From assembly GCA_029865675.1 (NCBI GenBank), contig JARXAU010000013.1:1-5674 (forward strand): a stretch of 5,674 bases of DNA, given 5' to 3'. Source of the DNA: Rhodoferax sp. (GTDB lineage Bacteria; Pseudomonadota; Gammaproteobacteria; Burkholderiales; Burkholderiaceae_C). Shown here one piece after another: positions 1-5,674 of the stretch (position 1 is the first letter of the stretch; every line of letters begins with the position of its first letter). The translations under genes and the position numbers were made by a program. The notes under the pieces are model-generated. The model was not told the origin of the DNA. It saw only the letters and a program-made list of their open reading frames with translations, and did no database searches.

Positions 1-18
1 ATCCCGTCCCATCGCCGC

Positions 19-534
19 ATGAAAAACTACGTCGAACTCGTCAACTTCGCCGCGCCCGGTGGACGCTGCGACATCACGCCGGTGTTTGCGAGCGCGCTTG
101 GTTTTCGGTGCCTCATTGATGATCTGCTGGCGCCTTTTGAAGGCGCGTCCATTCAGACGGTGGCCGGAATCGACGCGCTGGGCTTCATTTTGGGCACCGC
201 TGCGGCCTTGAAGCTTGGCGTCGGTTTCGTTCCGGTCCGAAAGGCGGGCAAGCTTCCCGATCGCTGCGACAGTAGGCGGTTCGTCGACTACACAGGCAAA
301 GAAAAGGGGCTGGAGCTTGGCCTAGGCGCCATCGCGCTGGGCTCGCGCGTGCTGGTGGTTGACGACTGGATTGAAACCGGAGCCCAAATGCGCGCGGCCA
401 TTGCGCTGGTTGAGGGGCAAGGTGGCGTGGTCGTTGGCGTTTGTGCATTCAACATCGACGACAGCGACAGAACCCACGGGCTTATGGAAAGCTACGCGTG
501 TCACTCGATTCTCCGAAACTGCGCAGCCCCATAG
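19..534 (+). CDS. Phosphoribosyltransferase, adenine phosphoribosyltransferase-like (class I PRTase)
   Basis: This 171-residue protein is read as a cytoplasmic class I phosphoribosyltransferase that uses PRPP. APRT enzymes turn adenine and PRPP into AMP and pyrophosphate in purine salvage. Visible APRT-like blocks, in order, are CDITPVFA (about 17-24), VAGIDALGFILG (48-59), VGFVPVRKAGKLP (68-80) and the PRPP loop VLVVDDWIETGAQ (111-123) with the acidic pair D115/D116. The length is close to that of bacterial APRT (about 170-185). The loop departs from the usual ATGGT ending, so the substrate may not be adenine and I give no symbol. The start is uncertain: the frame stays open to the window edge and no Shine-Dalgarno is visible in the 18 bases before this ATG, so the gene may begin upstream. 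It converges with the glycosyltransferase gene to its right. Confidence 0.8.
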   Translation: MKNYVELVNFAAPGGRCDITPVFASALGFRCLIDDLLAPFEGASIQTVAGIDALGFILGTAAALKLGVGFVPVRKAGKLPDRCDSRRFVDYTGKEKGLELGLGAIALGSRVLVVDDWIETGAQMRAAIALVEGQGGVVVGVCAFNIDDSDRTHGLMESYACHSILRNCAAP

Positions 535-791
535 GCAAGCTTAGAAAGTGAGCGCCGTTGATGGAGGCCGGGCCGTTTGCTTTGGCTACGCCACAGCTCC
601 AAAGACCTTTTGGATTGGATCAATTCCAACGGGTACGATCACCATCCATTCCGTTCCCAAGCTGCGCTGGCGCACAGATTTACCGCTCCGTCGTGGCGCT
701 GGATTGCCGGGAACCACGGGCATGGCGGCGCACGGCGCACATCATGCTCAAAGATTCAGAGAATTCAACACACCAAACGCGACGCCCCCAT
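535..791. other. Gap between two convergent genes, no convincing gene
   Basis: This stretch separates the stop codons of the phosphoribosyltransferase (plus) and the glycosyltransferase (minus). Several short open frames cross it on both strands, but none has a recognisable motif or ribosome binding site. The only visible structures are an imperfect palindrome at 610-629 centred on GATC and a 7-bp tandem duplication (GGCGCAC twice, 727-740). I see no strong hairpin with a T run that could serve as a terminator for either gene. Confidence 0.6.
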
Positions 792-2486
792 CTACTGCCG
801 ACGGTACATTTCAAGGTAGACGTCCTCAAGGTCACGCACGAACTTTCGTGTGCTGAAAAGCGTATGGTATTTGCTTGTGTCCAAGCGGTGACGCAGCGCC
901 TGAAGGCGAAAGACGTCGTTAGCCAAGTTGATGGCAAGCTGGATAAAGTCGGATTCGCTTCGGGCAGCTAGCTCAGGCAAACCAGCAGCATGCAGCAGGC
1001 TCGTAGCCACGCGGGATGAAAAAGTTTCCCCTGTAAGCGTGATGAGGGGCAAACCAGCCCACAGGGCATCAGTGGCAGTGGTGTGCGCGTTGCAGCAAAA
1101 CGTGTCCAGCATCAGATCGGCCAATCGCAGGCGACCCAAATGCTCGGCCTTGGGCAGGCGCGGGGCAAAAATTATGCGTTCGTGATCGATACGCGCGGCT
1201 TTTGCGGCTGCGGCTAAGTTGTGGGTCACTTCGGGAATGGTCTTGAGTAGCCACAGGACCGAATGGGGAACGCGCGCAAGGATTTCCATCCAGCATGCAA
1301 AACTGCGCTGGTCTACCTTAGTTGGTGTGTTGAAGCAACAAAAGACAAAAGCACTCTCCGGCAGACCCACTGCAACCCGGTTCATCGTTATCTCGGTGAG
1401 GGCTTGCTGGTCATCGGTCGCCTGGTATGTGTTTGGTAGGCGAATAATGCGTTCGCTGTAGTCAATTTCATGCTCAGGCGGGATAACGATGGGGTCTGCA
1501 ACGAGGTAATCGATGAAATGAGCCCCCATAGTTCCCGGGTAGCCAAGATAGTTCACTTGGATCTTCGCAGGACGCAGCGCCAATATTTCTGGCCGACTGC
1601 CACCGCAATAGCCCTTCAGGTCGACCAAGATATCAATACCGTCTGAGGTGATACGACGCGCAATTTCGTCCGCGTTTTTATCCTGCAACTCGGCAAAGTG
1701 ATCGCAGCCTGCAACGATTTTTCGTCGATAAGGGCTGTCGTCGGGATGTCCAATAGAGTAAGCGTAGATTTCGAAGCGCTCTCGATCATGCTGACCATAG
1801 ATGCCGCTGGTGAGATGGGCGGTTGCGTGATCGTGGAAGTCGCTCGATAGATATCCAATGCGAAGTCGCTTGTCAGCCGAAACCTTCGGCAATAGTTTTG
1901 GACGGTTGCGCGACGGGGGAATTGCTTTGCTAAGTTCGGCTGCCGCGCGCCGTGCAATTAACAATTGCTCTTGTCGTGTCAACGGTAAAAAAAACGAATG
2001 AAACGGCGAGATGAAGCGTAACCAATCTGTCGGTTTCCCTCCCGACCCACAGGCTTTTAAACGTACGAGCTGGCGCCTCAACCCCTCCCAATCACAGGTT
2101 TCCATGAGCGGGCCGGTGAGATTGAGCAACGCTTCTGTGTTTGTGCTGTCAATGGAAAGGGCTTTTTCGTAGGTCTTGATAGCCTGTGTCAGACGACCCG
2201 ACATTGCATAGGCGTTGCCAAGATTGACCAGAATGCCAGCATGACGCGGGGCAATCTGGGCTGCCTCTTGGAGCATCGCAAAACCTTCGTCATAGCAATG
2301 CATATCTAGCAGCACGGACCCAAGATTGCCATAGGCCGGCGCGTAGCTGGCACTGCGCTTGATTGCTAAACGAAAAGCATTCTCTGCGGCTGGAAGCTGG
2401 CCTTTACGCCACAGCTTTGTGCCGCGCTCGTTGTGACTTCGGGCACGGATGGCACCCCATTTTCTCTGTACGAGATCGAAGAGCAT
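792..2486 (-). CDS. TPR-containing O-GlcNAc transferase-like glycosyltransferase (GT41, SPINDLY family)
   Basis: This 564-residue protein is a probable cytoplasmic protein O-glycosyltransferase. The family moves GlcNAc or another sugar from a UDP-sugar to Ser/Thr of target proteins. About three TPR repeats fill residues 17-118, with a degenerate helical repeat to about 145. The GT41 catalytic region follows: RIGYLSSDFHDHATAHL (209-225), where H220 aligns with human OGT H498; ILVDLKGYCGGSRPEILALRPA (286-307); LGYPGTMGAHFIDY (314-327); CCFNTPTKVD (383-392), where K390 aligns with the UDP-binding Lys; NSVLWLL-like HSVLWLL (408-414); and NAHTTATDALWAG (466-478) followed by TGETFSSRVA (485-494). 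No frameshift is seen. The ATG is supported by AGGA seven bases upstream. The TPR part is short compared with eukaryotic OGT but usual for bacterial members. The gene stands alone on its strand. By eye its GC is lower than that of baeSR, which would fit acquisition by transfer. Bacterial relatives modify flagellins or adhesins; the target here is unknown. Confidence 0.92.
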   Translation of the reverse strand: MLFDLVQRKWGAIRARSHNERGTKLWRKGQLPAAENAFRLAIKRSASYAPAYGNLGSVLLDMHCYDEGFAMLQEAAQIAPRHAGILVNLGNAYAMSGRLTQAIKTYEKALSIDSTNTEALLNLTGPLMETCDWEGLRRQLVRLKACGSGGKPTDWLRFISPFHSFFLPLTRQEQLLIARRAAAELSKAIPPSRNRPKLLPKVSADKRLRIGYLSSDFHDHATAHLTSGIYGQHDRERFEIYAYSIGHPDDSPYRRKIVAGCDHFAELQDKNADEIARRITSDGIDILVDLKGYCGGSRPEILALRPAKIQVNYLGYPGTMGAHFIDYLVADPIVIPPEHEIDYSERIIRLPNTYQATDDQQALTEITMNRVAVGLPESAFVFCCFNTPTKVDQRSFACWMEILARVPHSVLWLLKTIPEVTHNLAAAAKAARIDHERIIFAPRLPKAEHLGRLRLADLMLDTFCCNAHTTATDALWAGLPLITLTGETFSSRVATSLLHAAGLPELAARSESDFIQLAINLANDVFRLQALRHRLDTSKYHTLFSTRKFVRDLEDVYLEMYRRQ

Positions 2487-2527
2487 GGTGTTTTCCTACA
2501 TGGTTCTACCCGGTTGTTTAGTCGCCA

Positions 2528-2556
2528 ATTGTTGGCCAATCATCATAAGTCGGCAA
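2528..2556 (-). promoter_or_regulatory. Possible sigma-70-type promoter for the glycosyltransferase gene
   Basis: On the minus strand TTGCCG (2556-2551) and AACAAT (2533-2528) are 17 bases apart, each matching four of six bases of the -35 and -10 consensus. They lie about 40-70 bases ahead of the glycosyltransferase ATG. The -10 overlaps a small perfect hairpin, GCCAA-TTG-TTGGC (2524-2536), which could be an operator or chance. The -35 also overlaps the proposed end of the IS remnant, so the element's edge might supply part of the promoter. The match is weak and is inference only. Confidence 0.3.
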
Positions 2557-3317
2557 AGCGTCGCTTTCAGGCCACCGTGAGCCCCAAACAGTAACCTGAT
2601 TAGCAATGAACCTCAGCCCCCAACCGAATCGACCGCTGCGGGTGCGGGCTGAACTGAAGCGCCGCCACCATCAAGTGCTGGGGTAGCGTGCGCAGGTCGA
2701 ATCGGCGGTTGAATCGGTAGGCAAAGGCGCCCAGGTACTGCGCGGCATATTTACGAAAGCCAAACCCGTGGTAGCTGCCACTGAGCCCGGTTTTCAAGTT
2801 CCCCAGCACCGTGTTGACCCATTGCAACTCCGGCACCTCTTTGGGTTTTCGTCCTGCGACCACCGTGCTTTGATGGACACAGCCCGCCAAGGTGACCGCA
2901 CCGAAACAGGCCAGTCCGTCAGAAACAACCGTGCTGCCTGGCGCGAGATTCTTACCCGCCCACTGCGTAATCGCTTTGAGCGTGAATCCAGATACCGGGG
3001 TCAACTTGACTCGCAAGGTGTGCCCCTCCTCGTTGAGCGAAACCGCAGCCACAAACGGCACCTTGTTTTCCGAGCCACGCCCGACCTTGCCGCCACTGCG
3101 ATCACCGCCATGGCGGCAGCGTGCAAGCGCACGCCGCACAGCCGCAGGGCTTGGTGGTGAGAGTGTTATTGCCTTTGGGGTGAGGGTGGGGGCGGCTTTG
3201 CAGTGTTTGCGTTTGTTCGCGGGTGGCTCTCAGTTAAACGGCGGGGCACGGGATTTGCGATAAGCTTGATGCGAGATTTGACGATTTTTTCGGCTTTGTT
3301 GTGCTTTCTTTGCCGAC
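2549..3317 (-). mobile_element. Degenerate IS1595-family (ISXO2-like) insertion sequence remnant
   Basis: The certain part is the transposase remnant within it. The outer limits are tentative: the 10 bases GTCGGCAAAG at 2549-2558 recur as an exact inverted copy, CTTTGCCGAC, at 3308-3317, and could be what is left of the terminal repeats. The span is about 770 bp, whereas I expect roughly 1 kb for a complete member. That fits an internal deletion removing the transposase N-terminus. The eight bases outside each edge (CATCATAA and CGGCAGAA) are not a clean target duplication, so flanking changes after insertion, or wrong boundaries, are both possible. Confidence 0.4.
2600..3139 (-). pseudogene. 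Truncated IS1595-family (ISXO2-like) transposase
   Basis: The 179-residue frame is the C-terminal DDE-type domain of an ISXO2-like transposase. From GGDRSGGKVGRGSENKVPFV (11-30) it follows the family closely: LTPVSGFTLKAI (47-57), the catalytic-type Asp in VVSDGLACF (71-79, D74), GRKPKEVPELQWVNTVLGNLK (96-116), SGSYHGFGFRKYAAQYLGAFAYRFNRRF (120-147) and a typical ending, AEVHC. Family members usually carry a further 120-150 residues ahead of this, with a zinc-ribbon-like part and a DDAYLGG motif holding the first catalytic Asp. Here residues 1-10 (GTG start, Arg-rich) do not match, and the frames upstream show no missing N-terminus. Homology therefore stops near position 3110. The protein should be inactive. 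The 3' end appears intact. Confidence 0.88.
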
Positions 3318-3367
3318 CGGCAGAAGCAAGTAAGTTCTTGATGTCAAATTACTTTCTTTCATTTTTC
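3140..3367. other. Junction segment between IS remnant and HAD fragment
   Basis: About 230 bases lie between the end of transposase homology and the start of HAD homology. The left half is G-rich on the plus strand. The right half (from about 3270) is clearly AT-richer than its surroundings, with T-rich runs near 3285 and 3355. An open frame runs through it into the HAD fragment, but its residues match no domain I know. It may be IS end sequence plus unknown flanking DNA brought in by a deletion. It contains the right-hand copy of the 10-bp inverted match (3308-3317). Confidence 0.5.
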
Positions 3368-3757
3368 GGATACCTGGAGCTGCCCTATTGCGTGGCCTCC
3401 AACGGGCCACGAGAAAAAATGCGGTTCACCTTGGGCCATACCGGGCTGCTTGGCCACTTTCAGGATCGACTGTTCAGCGCCGAAGACGTGGCGCTGCCCA
3501 AGCCGGCACCAGACCTGTTTTTGCATGCAGCAGCGGCAATGAACGCGAACCCACCATCATGCGTGGTGGTGGAAGACAGCCCGACCGGTGTGCAAGCCGC
3601 CAAGGCGGCGGGAATGCAGGTGCTTGGGTATGCGGTGATGGGCCAGCACGCAAAATTGCTTGCCGCAGGCGTGGACCACGTGTTCCAAGACATGGCGCAA
3701 CTTCCGCATATCTTGCGCAGTTTGCCTAATGTGGGCAGTGTACGCATGGGCGCCTAA
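3203..3757 (+). pseudogene. HAD-superfamily hydrolase fragment, N-terminus lost and replaced
   Basis: Recognisable HAD subfamily IA sequence (beta-phosphoglucomutase/phosphatase type) runs from about residue 57 to the stop. It shows motif II VASNG (64-68, S66), motif III Lys in LPKPAPDLFLHAAAAM (98-113, K100) and motif IV VVVEDSPTGVQAAKAAGM (121-138, E124/D125). Motif I (DxDGxLxDSE), which carries the nucleophilic Asp, and the cap domain are absent; roughly the first 80-90 residues of the family are missing. In their place is an unrelated lead-in, MFAFVRG... to FLSFFGY, encoded by the junction DNA. Possible starts are GTG 3203, ATG 3269 and ATG 3341, and none has a good ribosome binding site. 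Without the nucleophile it should have no phosphatase activity. It ends eight bases before the grpB ATG, which suggests an old operon. IS-linked deletion is the likely cause. Confidence 0.85.
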
Positions 3758-3765
3758 CAGCCACC

Positions 3766-4327
3766 ATGGGCGCTGCAAACTCTGACGACGCGCCCATTAC
3801 TGTGGTGCCCTACTGCGCGACCTGGACGGCACAGTTTGCCTCAGAGGCGCTGCTTCTTCAATCCGCGCTGCGGCCTTGGCTTGTTGGCGACATAGAGCAC
3901 ATCGGTAGCACCGCAGTGCCAGGTTTGTGGGCCAAGCCGGTGATCGACATCATGGCGCCGGTGTTTGACTTGGAGTCGTCCTGGGGGGGGAATAGCGGCA
4001 GCCCAGGCGGTGGGCTATTGTTACTTTGCGTACAAGGCCGATGAAATGCATTGGTTTTGCAAACCATCGCCTGCTGCGCGCACGCACCACCTGCACTTGG
4101 TTCCTTGGCGCAGCCCCCTGTGGCAAGAGCGCATTGCGTTTCGCGACTGTCTGCGCAGCAGTGCGTCTTTGGCCCAGCGCTACCAGAATTTGAAGTTGGA
4201 GCTTGCGGCCCAATTTCCGCACGACCACGAGGCGTATACCGACGCCAAAGGGCCGTTTATAGCGTCGGTGCTCAGCGACTGGCGCGCGGGCGGCCATGAC
4301 CAAGTGAGCCCCATTCGCCTTGAATGA
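3766..4327 (+). pseudogene. GrpB/UPF0157 family protein, split by a +1 frameshift
   Basis: The first frame (3766-4044) gives VVPYCATWTAQFASEA, IEHIGSTAVPGLWAKPVIDI (43-62 in the protein) and then leaves the family pattern after VFDLESSW. The pattern resumes one frame ahead from about 3991 to the stop at 4325: AVGYCYF, FCKPSPAARTHHLHLVPW, WQERIAFRDCLR, YQNLKLELAAQFPHDHEAYTDAKGPFIASVL. The switch falls on eight consecutive G (3983-3990). Removing one G would give a continuous protein of 186 residues, near the usual 170-180. GrpB proteins have a nucleotidyltransferase-like fold, and their cellular role is poorly known. The gene starts just after the HAD fragment without a clear ribosome binding site, so coupling was likely. 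It may be a true pseudogene, a phase-variable or slippage-expressed gene, or a sequencing error in the G run. Confidence 0.87.
3983..4016 (+). other. G8 homopolymer followed by a perfect hairpin at the grpB frameshift
   Basis: Eight G (3983-3990) are followed, after nine bases, by AGCCCA-GGCGG-TGGGCT (4000-4016), a hairpin with a perfect 6-bp stem and 5-base loop. This layout resembles slippage or frameshift sites. However, a -1 shift here meets a stop within two codons, and only +1 (or loss of one G in DNA or RNA) restores GrpB. Function is inference; the tract and stem are seen directly. Confidence 0.4.
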
Positions 4328-4330
4328 GCG

Positions 4331-4348
4331 GGCCCTGCGCTACAGGCC
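4331..4348. terminator. Weak hairpin between convergent grpB and baeR
   Basis: The 31-base gap between the grpB stop and the baeR stop holds GGCCCTG-CGCTA-CAGGCC, a six-pair stem with one bulged C. It could help end transcription from both sides, but there is no T run on either strand, so it would not be a standard intrinsic terminator. Confidence 0.22.
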
Positions 4349-4358
4349 GTGGCAGTGG

Positions 4359-5045
4359 TCACTCCGGGGGGGCAAACCGGTACCCCACTCCGTAGACCGA
4401 GGTGATGCAGTCGCTTCCGGGCTCCACCGCCTGCACTTTTTTGCGCAGGTTTTTGATGTGCGTGTCGATGGCCCGGTCACTGATGTCGCGCTGGCTGTCG
4501 TGCACGCTGGCCAGCAGTTGGTCGCGCGAGAAGACCCGTCCGGGGCGGGCCAGCAGGGTTCGAAACATCATGAACTCGATGCGGGTCAAGGGCAGCGCTT
4601 GACCCAGCCAAGTGATTCTGAAGAACGCGTCGTCCACCACCCACGGCTGGGGCGCGGTGGTGACCTGGCCCCTGGCGCGGCGCAGCAGGGCGCGAACGCG
4701 GGCCACCACCTCGCGCGGGGCAAAGGGTTTGCAAACGTAGTCGTCGGCGCCGGTGTCCAGGCCCAGCAGGCGATCAAGCTCGTCCACGCGCGCGGTCAAC
4801 ATCAGGATGGGCACGTCGCTAAAGGCGCGAACGGCTTTGCAGACGCCAATTCCGTCAAAGCCCGGCAACATCCAGTCCAGGATGACGGCATCGGGGGCAC
4901 GGTTTGCAATGCGGTGCACCGCCTCGCGCCCGTCGTAAACCGGCGTCGCCTCGTAGCCACCCGCGCGCAAATAGTTGAGCAGCAGCTCCGATATCTTGCG
5001 GTCGTCTTCCACCACCAGCACCTGGCTTGGTGTTTGCGGGGTCAT
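4359..5045 (-). CDS. baeR: OmpR-family response regulator, BaeR-like
   Basis: This 228-residue cytoplasmic DNA-binding regulator receives phosphate from the adjacent kinase. The receiver domain (about 9-122) has the acidic pocket E13/D14/D15, phospho-acceptor D57 in VILDWMLPGFDG, T84 in LMLTAR and K106 in YVCKPFAPREVVARV. The winged-helix domain (about 135-226) includes LTRIEFMMFRTLL, GRVFSRDQLL, DRAIDTHIKNLRKK and the terminal SVYGVGYRF. The stretches RLLGLDTGADDYVCKPF and PREVVARV, and the length, resemble E. coli BaeR more than PhoB or OmpR. In E. coli BaeR activates mdtABC efflux and spy in response to envelope stress and toxic compounds. No such target is in this window, so its role here rests on similarity. 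Its ATG overlaps the kinase stop (ATGA), which indicates one transcript and translational coupling. It converges with grpB. Confidence 0.93.
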   Translation of the reverse strand: MTPQTPSQVLVVEDDRKISELLLNYLRAGGYEATPVYDGREAVHRIANRAPDAVILDWMLPGFDGIGVCKAVRAFSDVPILMLTARVDELDRLLGLDTGADDYVCKPFAPREVVARVRALLRRARGQVTTAPQPWVVDDAFFRITWLGQALPLTRIEFMMFRTLLARPGRVFSRDQLLASVHDSQRDISDRAIDTHIKNLRKKVQAVEPGSDCITSVYGVGYRFAPPE

Positions 5046-5674
5046 GCGGCCTGGTCTGCCACCAGGGGCAGCTCAATCAACAACGCGACGCCGCCTTTTT
5101 GCGAAGCCTGGGCGCGCATGCTGCCCTGGTGGGCTCGGGCAATGTGTTGGCAAATGGCAAGGCCCAGGCCACTGCCGCCCGCCGCCCGCCCCCTAGCAAG
5201 GTCTGCGCGGTACAAAGGCTCAAAAATGCGCGTTAAATCCTCCCGCGCCACGCCCGGCGCCGTGTCTTCGATGCGGATGACCACGCGGCTTGCGTCAGTG
5301 TGCAGGGCCACCAGGATCTGCCCTGGCGCGTCGGTATAGCGCAGGCTGTTGTCCAGCACGTTGCCCAGCAATTGTTCAATGCGTTTGGCGTCCCAGCGCA
5401 CCCACAGGGGCGCTTTGGCGGGGGCCTCCAAGCCCAGCGCCAAGCCCTGCTGGCTCGCGCGCAGCGCAAAGCGCTGCACGACGCCTTGAACCAGTGCCAC
5501 CGCGTCGGTGTCTTCAAAGTAGCAAGGCAGCGCCCGCAAGTCCGCCATGGCCAGCAGGTGCAGGTCGTCTACCAAGGCATTGAGCTGTAGCACCTCTTCG
5601 CGCAGCGAGTGCAAGGCCTGGGGCGACAGTGGGATGATGCCGTCCAGCAGCGCGTCAAGCTCGCCCCGCAGCAC
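5042..5674 (-). CDS. baeS: Sensor histidine kinase, BaeS-like, C-terminal part (cut by window edge)
   Basis: These 210 residues are the end of an inner-membrane sensor kinase that phosphorylates the neighbouring regulator. The start, VLRGELDALLDG, resembles the sequence just after the phospho-accepting His in BaeS (HELRTPLAVLRGE), so that His should lie about eight codons beyond the edge. Then follow dimerisation helix 2 with LNALVDDLHLLAMAD (31-45), N box LLGNVLDNSLRYT (102-114), G1 IEDTAPGV (135-142), F box FEPLYRAD (151-158) and G2 GGSGLGLAIC (166-175). All ATP-binding boxes look intact. The sensor, membrane segments and HAMP region lie outside; E. coli BaeS has 467 residues, so roughly 250 are missing here. 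The GTG at the edge is internal, not a start. The gene overlaps baeR by four bases and would be transcribed first. Confidence 0.92.
   Translation of the reverse strand: MLRGELDALLDGIIPLSPQALHSLREEVLQLNALVDDLHLLAMADLRALPCYFEDTDAVALVQGVVQRFALRASQQGLALGLEAPAKAPLWVRWDAKRIEQLLGNVLDNSLRYTDAPGQILVALHTDASRVVIRIEDTAPGVAREDLTRIFEPLYRADLARGRAAGGSGLGLAICQHIARAHQGSMRAQASQKGGVALLIELPLVADQAA

Noticed and set aside
586..723. A 45-codon minus-strand frame ending in a hydrophobic VIVPVGIDPIQKVFGAVA-like tail
   Set aside because: It has an ATG but no ribosome binding site and resembles nothing I know. It is short enough to be chance.
727..740. 7-bp tandem duplication GGCGCAC, considered as a repeat or CRISPR hint
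   Set aside because: Only two copies without spacers; it does not recur elsewhere in the window.
558..971. A 137-codon plus-strand frame in the convergent gap running into the glycosyltransferase
   Set aside because: Its second half is antisense to the C-terminus of the glycosyltransferase. No motif and no ribosome binding site are seen, and two other frames across the same gap look equally plausible.
2768..3263. Plus-strand frames of 123-130 codons opposite the transposase remnant
   Set aside because: They are shadows of the well-supported minus-strand transposase reading frame and show no domain of their own.
3751..3762. GCCTAAC at the end of the HAD fragment, resembling an integron attC core site
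   Set aside because: No matching GTTRRRY partner or attC-like fold follows, and the bases are simply the last codons and stop before grpB.
4320..5339. A 339-codon plus-strand open frame antisense to baeR and baeS
   Set aside because: It starts at TTG inside grpB's last codons, has no recognisable domain, and lies opposite two strongly supported genes. Long antisense frames are common in GC-rich DNA.

Overview
The window looks like an accessory, partly decayed stretch of a GC-rich proteobacterial chromosome. A betaproteobacterium of the Burkholderiales is my best guess. I base this on the high-GC coding style of the right-hand third, a BaeS/BaeR-type two-component pair and an ISXO2-like (IS1595-family) transposase remnant. 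The taxonomic call is inference, since no rRNA or tRNA is present.

Layout from left to right. (1) A plus-strand class I phosphoribosyltransferase of adenine-phosphoribosyltransferase type, possibly starting left of the window. (2) About 257 bases with no convincing gene. (3) A complete minus-strand TPR plus GT41 O-GlcNAc-transferase-like (SPINDLY-type) glycosyltransferase, by eye less GC-rich than the right end of the window. (4) A minus-strand IS1595-family transposase remnant lacking its N-terminal half, inside a possible degenerate element with a 10-bp inverted match at its edges. (5) An AT-richer junction of unclear origin leading into the C-terminal part of a HAD hydrolase that has lost its catalytic N-terminus. 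(6) A GrpB/UPF0157 gene split by a +1 frameshift at a run of eight G. (7) The minus-strand pair baeS-baeR (ATGA overlap), with baeS cut by the window edge.

The intact genes do not form one obvious pathway. The phosphoribosyltransferase suggests purine salvage or a related PRPP-dependent reaction. The GT41 enzyme suggests protein glycosylation. The two-component pair suggests an envelope-stress response. Between the last two lie three damaged genes in a row (transposase, HAD hydrolase, GrpB), so the centre reads as an IS-scarred region of gene decay. I see no convincing new multi-gene system. The most unusual local signals are the G8 tract followed by a perfect hairpin inside grpB, the chimeric N-terminus of the HAD fragment, and the atypical PRPP loop of the phosphoribosyltransferase.
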